Shown: positions 38,092 to 48,276, counted from the first letter of the stretch. The stretch is DNA of 64,000 nucleotides from Aquirhabdus parva (GCF_003351745.1 NZ_CP031222.1:3268207-3332206); one strand, 5' to 3'. Program-made: numbers and translations. The notes: generated by a model not told the origin, from the sequence alone.

Positions 38092-38110
38092 TCACTCGCC
38101 CTTAAGTCAT

Positions 38111-38140
38111 AAAAAAAGCCTCTGAATAGAGGCTTTTTTT
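38111..38140. terminator. Bidirectional terminator
   Basis: aaaaaaagcctct-gaat-agaggcttttttt is a perfect 13-bp stem with A- and T-tracts on both sides. It ends both the DUF3597 gene and the convergent kinase operon. Confidence 0.92.
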
Positions 38141-38158
38141 ATTGGACAAAACACAGAC

Positions 38159-39715
38159 CTACTTCGGATAACCCGTGATCTGACGGATTGAGCGATACAG
38201 GGGCTGAAGCTGCGGATAGATTTTGCTATAGACCTGCTTATAGAGCTGGTCATACAGTTCCACACTCCCCGCCTCTGGGGTAAACACATCGCCGCGATGA
38301 CACATGACCGCCACCGCATCGGCATGACTCTTATAGTAGCCCGCACCCACTGCCGCATTGATCGCTGCCCCAAGCCCCGAGGTCTCAAAAGTATGCGGAC
38401 GCTCGGCATGCATGCCAAAGATATTGGCAGTGATCTGCATCACTTCGTTACTTTGTGAGCCGCCCCCAGCCACTTTCAGACTGGTAATGGGTCGGCCATT
38501 GCGTTTCTCCAGCATGTCTTTGCCTTGGCGTAATGCATAGCCGATCCCTTCGATGATGGCACGATACAGATGCGCACGGGTATGCACATCGCCAAAGCCA
38601 ATGATCGACCCTTTCGCCTCGGGTCCGGGAAACTTGACCCCGGGTGACCAGAAGGGTTGCAGTATCAAGCCCATGGCACCGGGCGGTGACTGGCGGAGTA
38701 GATCATCAAACAGCAATTCCGGCTCAATGCCTTGTGCCTTGGCTTGTAGCACTTCTTGCGCCGCAAACTCACGTTTAAACCAATTGACCATCCAATAACC
38801 ACGAAAGACCATGATCTCGGAATTATAGGTATGCGGTACGGCAGCGGGATACGCAGGCAGGAATGGCAATGGCTCAACATAGCGGCTATTGCCCGTGTTA
38901 AAGGTTGCGGTGGTGCCATAGCTTAAGCAGCCGACATCCGGCGTGATCGCCCCGGCACCCAGCACCTCACAGGCCTTGTCTGCACCCGCAGCATATAGGG
39001 TTAACCCTTCAGGAATGCCCGTGTCACGCGCCGCCTCACGACTGATGATACCTAGAGGTTCAGCGGCCTGTACCAGCGGCGGCAGTTGATGGCGCTTAAG
39101 CGTAAGCGCTCGCCACTTGAGATCCGACGGCGCGGCCCATTGCTGGCGCTTATAGTCAAAAGGGATATAACCGATTTGCGATGCCACGGCATCATTCAGT
39201 TGATCAGTGAGCTTGAGTGTGAGATAGCCGGAGAGCTGAACAAAGTGCTTGGTCTTCGACCAGACATCCCGATAGTCCGCCGCCAACCAGTTACACTCGG
39301 CTTTGGACTGAAACTGATGGATGATCGGCTCTTGTCCAGCGAACTTAATACCGGCCTTTAGCCAGAGTGGCAAATGGGGATAATGCTCGGTACGCCGTGA
39401 ATCCAGCCAGATTGTGGCGGGACGAAGCGGTTGTAAGTCCTCATCCAGACAGAGCATAGTCGCGCGCTGACAGGCCAGCGACACCGCGACCACCCGTGAT
39501 TTAAGTTCAGGATGTGCAGTCCACAGCCCCTGACAGGCTAGGGATAGATTCTCCCAAAAATAGCCTGCCTCCTGCTCTGCCCAATTCGGCTGCGCAGCGA
39601 AGTAGGGTTCGATGTATTGCTGTGACTTGGCCACCAATTGCCCATCGAGATCAAACAGCATCGCTCGGACACTTTGCGTGCCTTGGTCGAGCGCGAGAAA
39701 TAAATCTTGTGACAT
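38159..39715 (-). CDS. FGGY-family carbohydrate (glycerol-type) kinase
   Basis: A 518-residue ATP-dependent sugar/polyol kinase. The ATP-binding start FLALDQGTQSVRAMLFDLDG is cited in part: DQGTQS marks phosphate motif 1. Adenosine motif blocks GCLSYGTTATFNTG and LKVAGGGSQSNEVMQITANI are present, and RxTEHY near residue 107 lies at the substrate cleft. It differs enough from canonical GlpK that the substrate is uncertain; glycerol or a glycerol-like triol is suggested by the neighbours. It is the last gene of a three-gene operon with a glycerol-3-phosphate dehydrogenase and an alkyl-DHAP synthase-like flavoprotein. Confidence 0.85.
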   Translation of the reverse strand: MSQDLFLALDQGTQSVRAMLFDLDGQLVAKSQQYIEPYFAAQPNWAEQEAGYFWENLSLACQGLWTAHPELKSRVVAVSLACQRATMLCLDEDLQPLRPATIWLDSRRTEHYPHLPLWLKAGIKFAGQEPIIHQFQSKAECNWLAADYRDVWSKTKHFVQLSGYLTLKLTDQLNDAVASQIGYIPFDYKRQQWAAPSDLKWRALTLKRHQLPPLVQAAEPLGIISREAARDTGIPEGLTLYAAGADKACEVLGAGAITPDVGCLSYGTTATFNTGNSRYVEPLPFLPAYPAAVPHTYNSEIMVFRGYWMVNWFKREFAAQEVLQAKAQGIEPELLFDDLLRQSPPGAMGLILQPFWSPGVKFPGPEAKGSIIGFGDVHTRAHLYRAIIEGIGYALRQGKDMLEKRNGRPITSLKVAGGGSQSNEVMQITANIFGMHAERPHTFETSGLGAAINAAVGAGYYKSHADAVAVMCHRGDVFTPEAGSVELYDQLYKQVYSKIYPQLQPLYRSIRQITGYPK

Positions 39716-39762
39716 TTCTTATTATTCCTGATTCATAGGGATTGTCATTGCTGCGGGATCAC

Positions 39763-41250
39763 TTACAGCACTGCATAACTGCGGCGGATGATCTCTTGAT
39801 AGCGTGTCACCTCAGCCTGCCAGTGCGCCTCGTCCCAAGCCAGATGCTCAAGGCATAGCGGTTTGATCTGAGCGAGCACTTCACTGCCGCCATCTACCAA
39901 CAGATTCCCCGCACGCAAACGACGCAGCATGAGATCATCCAGATGCTGCACCATCTCGTTTTGTAAGATCCACGTCACCTGATTCAAGAGCGCCGCGCCC
40001 GTCGCAACTTTGACCAGAGGCGCATTGAGGTGATCGGGGTCTTCAATCCGGTGATTAAAGCAGCGCAGCTTGGTATTATTTTGTGCATTCTTAAGTGCTT
40101 TACTGTCCAGCCAGCCCAAAGCCGACAGCACATCCAGCGCAATCAAGCGGAAGGTGGTGAGTTTGCCGCCAGAGACGGACACCACACCGTTCTTGGCGCT
40201 CCATACCAGATGATCACGCCGCTCTTTGGACGGATCACTGCCCTTGCCTGACGCAATAATCGGACGGACACCCGCAATGGTGGAAATGATATCCTCACGC
40301 GTGATCGATGCCGACACAAACTGCTGATTCGCCACTTTCAGCAAATAATCAATCTCGACAGCGGTACAGTGCGGCTCCAGATTAATCGCGTCGCGGTGAT
40401 CCAGATCGGTCGTGCCGATGCAAGTCTGCCCCTTCCAAGGATAAATAAATACCGGACGCCCATCATCGGGATGCATGACCGTGAGGCAGTCCTGAACTGG
40501 TAACTTATTTTCGGGAATAAAGATATGGCTGCCGCGCTGTGGACGCACTTTGGCGATGTCGGCAGACAGCAAATCCGCCCATGCCCCCGTGGCATTGACC
40601 ACTTGTGCAGCATGGATATCCAGTACCTCACCACTGATCTTGTCTTCGACACGCAGCGTAAAGCCACTCGTGCTTTTCGTGATACTTTTAACTTCGCTAT
40701 AGTGATTCGCCGTACCGCCTTCCAGCACCGCCTCATGCAGTACACGCATTACTAATCGCACATCATCCACCAAGGCATCGGTATAACGCATACCGCCTTT
40801 TAGCCCAGTCGCGTTTAAGCCCGGATATTTTGCCAGTAGCTTGTCGCGTGGAATCCAGTTGTGATCCGAGATGCCTGCTAGTTTGTCATAGACAGTCAAT
40901 ACCGCTTCCATCGCTAGGCGACCGGGAAAACTGCCTTGGCGAATCGGAAAAATATACGGAAAACGCACCACCATATGCGGTAGCTCCGTCAAGAGTCGCT
41001 CACGCTCAGTCAGCGAATGCTTGGTCAGGGTAATGTCGCCTTGGGCGATATAGCGCAAACCACCATGCACCATCTTGGAGGAACGGCTCGATGTACCCCA
41101 TGCAAAGTCTTGTTGTTCAAGCAGCAAGACTTTTTTACCCAAGCGCGCTGCCTCAAGCAGGATGCCCGCGCCCGTGATGCCACCGCCAATCACCACAAGA
41201 TCCCACGTGACTTTGTTCAAGTTACCCAACGGTTGCCGATGACCCAGCAT
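39763..41250 (-). CDS. FAD-dependent glycerol-3-phosphate dehydrogenase family protein
   Basis: A 495-residue flavoprotein that oxidises glycerol-3-phosphate to dihydroxyacetone phosphate and passes electrons to quinone. The ATG at 41250 gives MLGHRQPLG; a GTG three codons upstream is possible. The FAD fold is LVVIGGGITGAGILLEAA, followed by the signature GTSSRSSKMVHGGLRYI. Later blocks VNATGAWAD and GGKLTTFR are also typical. It is the middle gene of the operon, 47 bp before the kinase. In this context it may supply DHAP for ether-bond formation or only serve glycerol catabolism. Confidence 0.88.
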   Translation of the reverse strand: MLGHRQPLGNLNKVTWDLVVIGGGITGAGILLEAARLGKKVLLLEQQDFAWGTSSRSSKMVHGGLRYIAQGDITLTKHSLTERERLLTELPHMVVRFPYIFPIRQGSFPGRLAMEAVLTVYDKLAGISDHNWIPRDKLLAKYPGLNATGLKGGMRYTDALVDDVRLVMRVLHEAVLEGGTANHYSEVKSITKSTSGFTLRVEDKISGEVLDIHAAQVVNATGAWADLLSADIAKVRPQRGSHIFIPENKLPVQDCLTVMHPDDGRPVFIYPWKGQTCIGTTDLDHRDAINLEPHCTAVEIDYLLKVANQQFVSASITREDIISTIAGVRPIIASGKGSDPSKERRDHLVWSAKNGVVSVSGGKLTTFRLIALDVLSALGWLDSKALKNAQNNTKLRCFNHRIEDPDHLNAPLVKVATGAALLNQVTWILQNEMVQHLDDLMLRRLRAGNLLVDGGSEVLAQIKPLCLEHLAWDEAHWQAEVTRYQEIIRRSYAVL

Positions 41251-41316
41251 AATCCACACTCACTCAAGCAATATATTCAAAGAAAAGAAACACAACCCAA
41301 TCTGACTGATTGACGA

Positions 41317-42921
41317 TCAAGACTCATCAATCAGCAAACAGCCGGGATTTAATTGCTGCTTTGGATCAAAATGGTTGACGATGCTATGCAGGAGCGCCAT
41401 GCCTTCAGCGCCTTTTTCAACGTTGAGCCACGGCGCATGATCACGTCCGATGCCATGTTGATGGCTGGCTGTGCCGCCTGCCTGTGCGATGGCATCGCCC
41501 GCTGCCTGCTTGTATTTCTGCCAGCGGGTCAGTAGCGCGGCATAGTTGTCTGAATTTTTGAAGATATAGGTGGTATAGATGCTGCAACCCTGTCCATACA
41601 TATGAGACAGATGACTGAAGACCTGTACCGGTTGACCATCGCTTGCGTCTTTAATCGCCTGCTCCATCGCATTCATACAGGCATTGACCTTGTCCCAGTT
41701 GATACAGGTCTCGAAGGTATCGACCGAATAGCCATGTTCCCACAGTCCATTACGGAAATACGGCGAACGGAAGCGTGAGTGCTCCCAGATGCCGCCCATA
41801 AAGCTGCTGGCGATATAAGTACCGCCTGCGTGATCGATCGCAAGCTTCGCCTCAGCCAGTGCAAAGCGCGCTTGGCGTTTGCTGCCCGTCACGCCAAAAG
41901 TAAACATACAGCGATCGCCATTGCGGCATTTTTTGAAGCTCAAGAAACGGTCATAAGCTTTAAACAGTGGATGATCCCCCCCCAGTGACAGATGCGATTC
42001 GGTTTCATCGGCATTAGAGAGGCGCATCAGCGACAACTGCACCTTGCCCTGCGCCAGTTCCCGCACCATCTTTAAGCCAGACTCCCAATCCGGCACAAAA
42101 CCGACATGGAAAGACTCGTGCTCAGGTAATGGCGTGACACGTACCTTCACCTCGGTAATCGCGCCAATACGCCCTTCACTGCCCATCACCACTTCACGCA
42201 GATCAGGACCCGCAGACGACGCGGGAATATCCTTGATGACCAGTTGCCCGCGCGGTGTCTCCATGGTACATCCGGCAAACATCTGTTCGATACGACCATA
42301 GCGCAGCGACTGCTGCCCGGAAGAACGACTCGCCACCCAGCCTCCCACCGTAGACAGCTCCCACGACTGCGGGAAGTGCCCCAACACATAGCCTTGTTCT
42401 TTGAGTTGTGACTCAACGCGTGGCCCGGGTGTGCCCGCGCCAAAAGTCGCGACATTACTTTGGGTATTTAGATCAAGAAGTTGATCCATCTTTTCTAAAG
42501 ACAGTGTCAGGACGGGTTTATCCGAGGCGGGCACATTGATATGACCTGCAACCGAAGTGCCTCCGCCATAGATAATCACGGTAAAGCCGTGGTCATACGC
42601 CCATGTCAGGACTTCACGCACTTGCTCGCCTGTCTTGGGTAGCGCTACGCCATCTGGGAAATAACCAAACTCACCCGAATGCTTGGCAACCCAATCGGGG
42701 AAGCTCTCGCCACGTGCATGACGAATCCGCAGTTCGACATCCTGCGAGACCAAGGGGTGTGCAGGTAAGCGTGATGGGGGAACTTTGATGGTGACATCTG
42801 CAAGGCTGGCATCCGGCAGAATGGTGCCTTTGCCGCCCAGTTTCTCTCCCAAGAACTCCAGCCCCTTCGCCTTGAGCGGAAAGTCCTGCGCATCATCACC
42901 CCAGCCATTCCAACGACGCAT
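41317..42921 (-). CDS. Alkyldihydroxyacetonephosphate synthase-like FAD oxidase
   Basis: A 534-residue flavoprotein of the vanillyl-alcohol-oxidase/alkyl-DHAP synthase group. The N-terminus MRRWNGWGDD is typical of AGPS homologues. The FAD-binding PCMH domain contains IIYGGGTSVAGHI and VGGWVASRSSGQQSLRYGRI; the cap domain follows, and near the C-terminus SHQHGIGRDHAPWL matches the His-His-rich active site region of alkyl-DHAP synthase (SHHHGVG in the eukaryotic enzyme), with one His replaced by Gln. Those enzymes exchange an acyl for an alkyl group on DHAP, making ether lipids. It is first in the operon with the glycerol-3-phosphate dehydrogenase and kinase. Confidence 0.82.
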   Translation of the reverse strand: MRRWNGWGDDAQDFPLKAKGLEFLGEKLGGKGTILPDASLADVTIKVPPSRLPAHPLVSQDVELRIRHARGESFPDWVAKHSGEFGYFPDGVALPKTGEQVREVLTWAYDHGFTVIIYGGGTSVAGHINVPASDKPVLTLSLEKMDQLLDLNTQSNVATFGAGTPGPRVESQLKEQGYVLGHFPQSWELSTVGGWVASRSSGQQSLRYGRIEQMFAGCTMETPRGQLVIKDIPASSAGPDLREVVMGSEGRIGAITEVKVRVTPLPEHESFHVGFVPDWESGLKMVRELAQGKVQLSLMRLSNADETESHLSLGGDHPLFKAYDRFLSFKKCRNGDRCMFTFGVTGSKRQARFALAEAKLAIDHAGGTYIASSFMGGIWEHSRFRSPYFRNGLWEHGYSVDTFETCINWDKVNACMNAMEQAIKDASDGQPVQVFSHLSHMYGQGCSIYTTYIFKNSDNYAALLTRWQKYKQAAGDAIAQAGGTASHQHGIGRDHAPWLNVEKGAEGMALLHSIVNHFDPKQQLNPGCLLIDES

Positions 42922-42980
42922 GATTATTTAACCCTTTAGATTATGGATATTAGATGGGTCTATCATGCCAAAGATTAGCG

Positions 42981-43175
42981 TTTGAGAATTGGCTGGATCA
43001 CTCCATTTTTTTGACATTTCACGCCAAGTACGAAATTAAGTTCAGATAAATCTAGGCTGAGAGAAGTGAGCAATTGCCTTATCCTAAGATTAACAACCAC
43101 CTCGCATAAGGTGACTCTCTATAAAAAAACTATAAGAAGGATGGTATAAATTAGCAACTTTCACTCGTCGATGAG
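42981..43175. repeat. 195-bp direct repeat, copy 1 (3' side of the rhs unit)
   Basis: It begins tttgagaattgg and ends cgtcgatgag, and is about 93% identical by eye to 50147-50340 in the same orientation. It contains a small conserved hairpin (cacc-tcgcataa-ggtg). It lies just 3' of the immunity gene of the full-length Rhs. The remainder of the 42922-43243 gap has no gene. A minus-strand reading of its first part (TWREMSKKWSDP) is shared in form by the other copies and may be a coding relic. Confidence 0.85.
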
Positions 43176-43243
43176 TTTGATACTTCTCAGACTTGAACCT
43201 TCGCATAACTTTTGATTAATCCCTAAATAATATAAGTTTTCTA

Positions 43244-43537
43244 TTAAATCTTGCGAATCTCTGACATGTGCCGAATACCATCATTATCAATACGGCAACA
43301 CCATTTAACATGACTAGACCATCCGCTACTGTGGTTTCGCTCAACGACACCAACCGCTATCAGATTATCAGGATTACCTTTATCATCCATATCATCCATA
43401 TAAACAATAACCTGTAGTCCTTCACTCAACAAAACCTTATTCCCATTTATATCCGCTTTATCATTGGTTGCAGATAACAAAACCAGATCTGGCTCTAACA
43501 TTTCATTAAAGTCCACATAAAGCATACTTTTACTCAT
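43244..43537 (-). CDS. Candidate immunity protein for the full-length Rhs toxin
   Basis: A 97-residue acidic, soluble protein encoded 11 bp downstream of the Rhs gene on the same strand. The sequence (MLYVDFNEMLEPDLVLLS, then GVVERNHSSGWSSHVKWCCR) matches no family I can name. Position, size and acidity are those of a cognate immunity protein in polymorphic toxin loci, which would block the toxin at the Rhs C-terminus. The 195-bp repeat follows at once, which would make toxin tip plus immunity gene a movable unit. Confidence 0.7.
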   Translation of the reverse strand: MSKSMLYVDFNEMLEPDLVLLSATNDKADINGNKVLLSEGLQVIVYMDDMDDKGNPDNLIAVGVVERNHSSGWSSHVKWCCRIDNDGIRHMSEIRKI

Positions 43538-43548
43538 TATTCACTCTC

Positions 43549-46500
43549 CTAAAAACCTCGCTTATTAGGCGGAACTGGGTTTGCTCTTGTTGGTGAAAAT
43601 AAACCCTCTAGCTGCTGGGGGGTCAGGTTATCTACTGTTGCGTGATTCGGATTATTAGGATGACCGTCTGCTGTCACTTTCCCACCTGCCTCACGTATTT
43701 TACCGACGGTAGTAACACCCACCTGATTATTTTTAAAAGGTTTCGATAACTCTTCAACCGTAGCTCCGGCACGACTCTGAGTAGATACACCTTGCAAGGT
43801 TCCATCGGCTGCTTTCGTTACACCACTACCATTTGCAAAACTATCCGCTTTACATGCCCCTCCTCGGCAAACCAGTGCACTATTTGGAAGACTTTTTTCA
43901 GCGAGTGCAGCACTATCCTTGGCTGCAGTTTTAGCCATATTACTACTAGCCGCGTTTTTGAAACCTCCTCCTGGTGCTTCACCATCACTCATCGCCATGA
44001 CATCAATGATATCACCCACCACAGGTAAAAATCTTAATATATTCAATCCATTAATATCTACATTATTAACAGGATTATTCCCCGCATAACTATACGGATT
44101 CAGACCACCCTTAAGACCAATTGGATCAGGCTCCATATACCGACCCAACTCAGGGTTGTAGTAGCGGTTATGGTTGTAGTAGAGACCACTTTGCTCATCG
44201 TAGTACTGACCCGGGAAGCGTAGATTGATCTGTGCTCCAGACTCAATCGGTTTTTTTGCTCCATAAGCATCAGGGTTCCATGACCAGACCACTTGTTGAG
44301 TTGCTGCATCAATCCCACGACGTGGCTTGTTCTGATGATCAGTGACAATATAAACGATACGATTGCCCGGATAGACTGCCGCAATCGGTTTGTCTCCCAT
44401 CCAGATGTATTCAACGATCATCGTGCCTGTCGGGCCGTACTCCCCAATCAGATGGCTACTTTCATCATAAGCATATTGGCGATCAATATATGAACCACCG
44501 CGGAAAGTACGCTCATTTTTATGATTGTAGTCCATATACATGCCTATGTATTTGGTACTACCTGGCACACCTGACTCACTACGACGACGACTAGCATGAT
44601 CATATGCGGAAGTGCCCATATAGCTTGAAACTAACTCACCTACTGTTGTATAGCCTAAAGGTTGGGCATCTCCACCGTTCTTAGTCCACAGGTTCATATG
44701 GTTGGCTGTATATCGATAATCTTCTGAGGCGTAACTAAAGCCCCAATTGCCTGTAGATCGAAGCGATGTACGATTACCATTTTGATCATAGGTATAGGTG
44801 AGTGAGCGTCCGTCACTCGTACTCTCTGTCAACAACTGAGAATTTTTGTCATAACCATACGTCGCTGTATTGTCCCCAGCGATAGTTTGACTGGTAATAC
44901 GGCCATCCAGATCAGCCCCATAATTGAGTTGGAGAGCGGTCTGACCACCTGACAATGTGCTCTTGATTTGAGTGAGCTCACCTCCATCATTCAACCATTG
45001 TTGCCATGAACCGCCTTGTCCCCAAAAGAAGTAGCTTAGTCTGCTTGCGCCGTCATAACCAATATTGTTGATAATCGGGGTACTATTGAGCTGGATATTA
45101 TCCAACATGCCATTGGCACTATAGTTATAGCTCACAACATTGCCAGAAGGCGTTGTCAGACTGGTGAGTTTGCCAGCACTGGTATAGGTATAGCCATTCG
45201 TTAGAGTAGAGGTCGCATAGCCCCAAGTGACAGGTGTGTTGTTATGCTGCGCTTTGCTGATCACACGACCAAAGAGATCATATCCATAAGCAGTGCTAAC
45301 ACCATATGCAGTGACGGAGGTGACCTTATCTAAATTACCAAAGGCGCTTGTATCATTCAGATAATTATCATTAACGATCAGTTTAGGATCACTGTTGCTT
45401 GTAGACGAACAATAAAAAGTCCTTTGACGTCCAAGCTGGTCAATTTGATTATTGACGCAACTACGATCCCCTTGCGTTTTCTTGATTAAATTTTCCGCAA
45501 TATCATGATAGTAATCAACTCGACCAAAATCATCATTGATCTCGGTTGCAAGCGTACTTTGGTTTTTAAAATATCTTGTTGAACCAGCACTATTTGCTGC
45601 ACTTTCAATAACGTTATTATCGGCTGCATCAAATGTTTTGGTATCGACTTTGCCATTGCCATCGGTATGTGTAAGGACTCGATTGAATGCGTCGTAAGTC
45701 CAATACTCATCAATCCCTTGAGCTGTATGAATATGGTCAACATTCCCATTGGCATCAAAACTTCTCATAGACCATAGTCGATTACCATCACCGCCTTTGC
45801 GCGTATAGTAAACACGTCCCGCACTGTCTAATAATGTCCATGTAGTCTCAAACATTGTATTTTGAGCATTATTTTTCCCAATGAAACTTATTTGATTATT
45901 GGGAAAGAATTGATAGGTTGTACGATTCCCATTAGGCTCAATCGTAATATAAGGTCTTCCAATACTGTCATAGGTATAGGTCGTTGTTTTACCATCAGCA
46001 TCTGTTGACGTCAGTAAACGTTCAACTAAATCATAGGTATTACTAGTACTTTGTGAAGTTGTTGTAGAGCCATGAACTTTAGTAAGTATTTGATATCCTT
46101 TATCATAGTTAATCGTATCGCTAGTACTATCAGGATTACTAATATTCTTAGCTAGACCCGCACTATTATAATTACTATAGCTTGTCGTACGATTAACTGG
46201 ACTGCCAGATGCATCATTGACGACGACAGTTTTACTAGTAATATTCCCAAAAGAGTCGTAGCTATAAGAAGTTGCATCGATAACATCGCTTCGCGGAGCA
46301 TCATACATTGCCAACAAACCGTAGTTAGGCTGTGAGGAATCCTCGTAAAAAGTATAAAGGTATGTCTTTGGCGCACTTCCACTCTGAGTTGAGCTCTGTA
46401 CTTGAGAAACAATTTGCCCACGAATATTCAGCGTATTAGTGATGGTTTGATATGGTCCCTGAATAACAGTAGGAATTGAATAGGGGTTTATGGCCCCATT

Positions 46501-48276
46501 ATTTAGGTTCCCATATGTATATGTTGTAGTGCGAGATTGTGATGTTCCTGCCGCCTCTTCAATCGTCTGAATCCGATTCTGACCATCATAAGTAAAGTTA
46601 GTTTTATTACCATTCGCATCAATTATATAATTGACATGATTGACTCTGACATCAACATTCATCGCACTTACAGGTTTACTGTTATAGGTCAAACAGGGAA
46701 ACCCATTAAATGTATAGTTAACTTCTGTGGTATTTGCATCACCACTGGATTTCATGGCCACAGAGTCAGTCGCGCTAGAATCATTAAAATCTGTTGTCAG
46801 CGTATAGTTCGAACTCCAACTTCCCCCAGTAACCTGACTGCCACCAAACTCACTTGAGCGCGCCGTATAAAGTACATTCTTAGGCGAGAAAGGTTTATAG
46901 GAGTCTTTAAGCATAGTCCAGCCAGACCCTGTTGGAGATGCTGCATAATCCCAATGCAGCGATGTCTCCCCTAGTTGATTCACCACATCAGTTAAAACTG
47001 GAACCTGATAGGGATCACTATACATTCCCACGTTTTTTATGATTGCTGACTGTAGCCCTGCTTTTTGGTTATATAGATAAGTTTCTAACCCATACAAATT
47101 TGATTGGGCACTCGAGATCGTGTAAAAATTTTGATTTTGTCCATTTTCAAAATTTGTCCACGAAGAAGTTTTGTATTGATACGTGACCGTTTGCTGATCT
47201 GGGAAAGGCGTATATCCGTTTTGCGCACTGAGTGAAACCTGATTCACAACACTGCGTAAAGCATTGCCATCCATATAAAGCGATCTTTGGAAGGTAAGCA
47301 AATGCCCGCGGTTATCAGCAACAGCCAATAAACCAATACCGCCATAAGTTTCATAACTCAGACCCAACGTTCTACCTTCGGGATAAATAATACGAGCGGC
47401 CTTATAAACAGGAATGCTGCCTATCGGAGCTTGATATTGGAACTGGTAGATCGTGCCTTGATTATTGACGTAAAAAGAAAGTGAATTGAAGTTGACACTA
47501 TTTGTTATTGTTTTACTGCCTCTGACAGGAGTATATGTAGAAGATATTGTCGATGAGGAAACAAGAACCAGCTTTCGATCTCGATGATCTGTTGACATGT
47601 AGCCGACTCGATCACCCTCACCAGACTCTATATGATTTCCATCACCATAGGCAAAATAGTTCGCCTCGAATATTAATGGTGTGGCAGAGAAGATGCGTTG
47701 GATACTTGATACCGATTGATTTACGATGATCGTATAGTCTTGAAAAGTCAGTTTATCTTTATCTTGTGCAGTTAAGACAGTGCCGTCTGGGTATCTGCGA
47801 TCACGTCCATTTGAAACATATGTGAGAACAGATGCTACCGTAGCAATATAATAGGTATCATCTTTATCCCCTGGAAGCCTGACGCGTATAATACCCCCAG
47901 TACTACTTCCCGCTACAAAAGCATAATTATTATAATTATCAGTCCACCCACCTATGGATTTTTGCCCATCAGTCATATCATTGGTACGATTTTGATTGTA
48001 ACCTAACGTTGTTTCATAATGCCTACTATAAGGAAGTGCGCCCACAATATCCGTGCGGTCATACTCGGCTTCCTCACTAAGCATATCTCGACCGACAGTA
48101 CAACTTTGAGTATTCGGCATCTGTGCCGCTTTATATTGCGATTCGCCTTTAGCAGCAAACGCATGGTGCGTAGTCAACAGATATAAAAATCCTGTGAATA
48201 TAAATAATAGGAAAAAGAAATTAACTGAAAAAAACGAAGCATTTCTTGAATTTGATGTGGCGCATATTACTGACAT
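43549..48276 (-). CDS. Full-length exported Rhs-repeat polymorphic toxin
   Basis: A 1575-residue protein. It has a Sec signal (FFLLFIFTGFLYLL, cleavage near AFA-AK), then an N-terminal domain of the DUF6531 type (GRDMLSEEAEYDRTDIVGA), then many YD repeats of the form GNRTSLxxTGxxx and YTYDxxGR that build a hollow shell. The core ends with YYDEQSGLYYNHNRYYNPELG, quoted in part, and GLNPYSYAGNNPVNNVDINGL. The last 140 residues are the variable toxin tip. It includes ALVCRGGACKADSF, GVSTQSRAG and NNQVGVTTVG; the spaced Arg, STQS and Gln recall ADP-ribosyltransferase toxins, but this is only suggestive. There is no PAAR domain, so type VI delivery is not indicated. Confidence 0.9.
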   Translation of the reverse strand: MSVICATSNSRNASFFSVNFFFLLFIFTGFLYLLTTHHAFAAKGESQYKAAQMPNTQSCTVGRDMLSEEAEYDRTDIVGALPYSRHYETTLGYNQNRTNDMTDGQKSIGGWTDNYNNYAFVAGSSTGGIIRVRLPGDKDDTYYIATVASVLTYVSNGRDRRYPDGTVLTAQDKDKLTFQDYTIIVNQSVSSIQRIFSATPLIFEANYFAYGDGNHIESGEGDRVGYMSTDHRDRKLVLVSSSTISSTYTPVRGSKTITNSVNFNSLSFYVNNQGTIYQFQYQAPIGSIPVYKAARIIYPEGRTLGLSYETYGGIGLLAVADNRGHLLTFQRSLYMDGNALRSVVNQVSLSAQNGYTPFPDQQTVTYQYKTSSWTNFENGQNQNFYTISSAQSNLYGLETYLYNQKAGLQSAIIKNVGMYSDPYQVPVLTDVVNQLGETSLHWDYAASPTGSGWTMLKDSYKPFSPKNVLYTARSSEFGGSQVTGGSWSSNYTLTTDFNDSSATDSVAMKSSGDANTTEVNYTFNGFPCLTYNSKPVSAMNVDVRVNHVNYIIDANGNKTNFTYDGQNRIQTIEEAAGTSQSRTTTYTYGNLNNGAINPYSIPTVIQGPYQTITNTLNIRGQIVSQVQSSTQSGSAPKTYLYTFYEDSSQPNYGLLAMYDAPRSDVIDATSYSYDSFGNITSKTVVVNDASGSPVNRTTSYSNYNSAGLAKNISNPDSTSDTINYDKGYQILTKVHGSTTTSQSTSNTYDLVERLLTSTDADGKTTTYTYDSIGRPYITIEPNGNRTTYQFFPNNQISFIGKNNAQNTMFETTWTLLDSAGRVYYTRKGGDGNRLWSMRSFDANGNVDHIHTAQGIDEYWTYDAFNRVLTHTDGNGKVDTKTFDAADNNVIESAANSAGSTRYFKNQSTLATEINDDFGRVDYYHDIAENLIKKTQGDRSCVNNQIDQLGRQRTFYCSSTSNSDPKLIVNDNYLNDTSAFGNLDKVTSVTAYGVSTAYGYDLFGRVISKAQHNNTPVTWGYATSTLTNGYTYTSAGKLTSLTTPSGNVVSYNYSANGMLDNIQLNSTPIINNIGYDGASRLSYFFWGQGGSWQQWLNDGGELTQIKSTLSGGQTALQLNYGADLDGRITSQTIAGDNTATYGYDKNSQLLTESTSDGRSLTYTYDQNGNRTSLRSTGNWGFSYASEDYRYTANHMNLWTKNGGDAQPLGYTTVGELVSSYMGTSAYDHASRRRSESGVPGSTKYIGMYMDYNHKNERTFRGGSYIDRQYAYDESSHLIGEYGPTGTMIVEYIWMGDKPIAAVYPGNRIVYIVTDHQNKPRRGIDAATQQVVWSWNPDAYGAKKPIESGAQINLRFPGQYYDEQSGLYYNHNRYYNPELGRYMEPDPIGLKGGLNPYSYAGNNPVNNVDINGLNILRFLPVVGDIIDVMAMSDGEAPGGGFKNAASSNMAKTAAKDSAALAEKSLPNSALVCRGGACKADSFANGSGVTKAADGTLQGVSTQSRAGATVEELSKPFKNNQVGVTTVGKIREAGGKVTADGHPNNPNHATVDNLTPQQLEGLFSPTRANPVPPNKRGF

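Noticed and set aside
43549-48276. Type VI secretion PAAR-Rhs effector
   Set aside because: The protein starts with a Sec signal and has no PAAR domain; no VgrG or Hcp gene is in the window.
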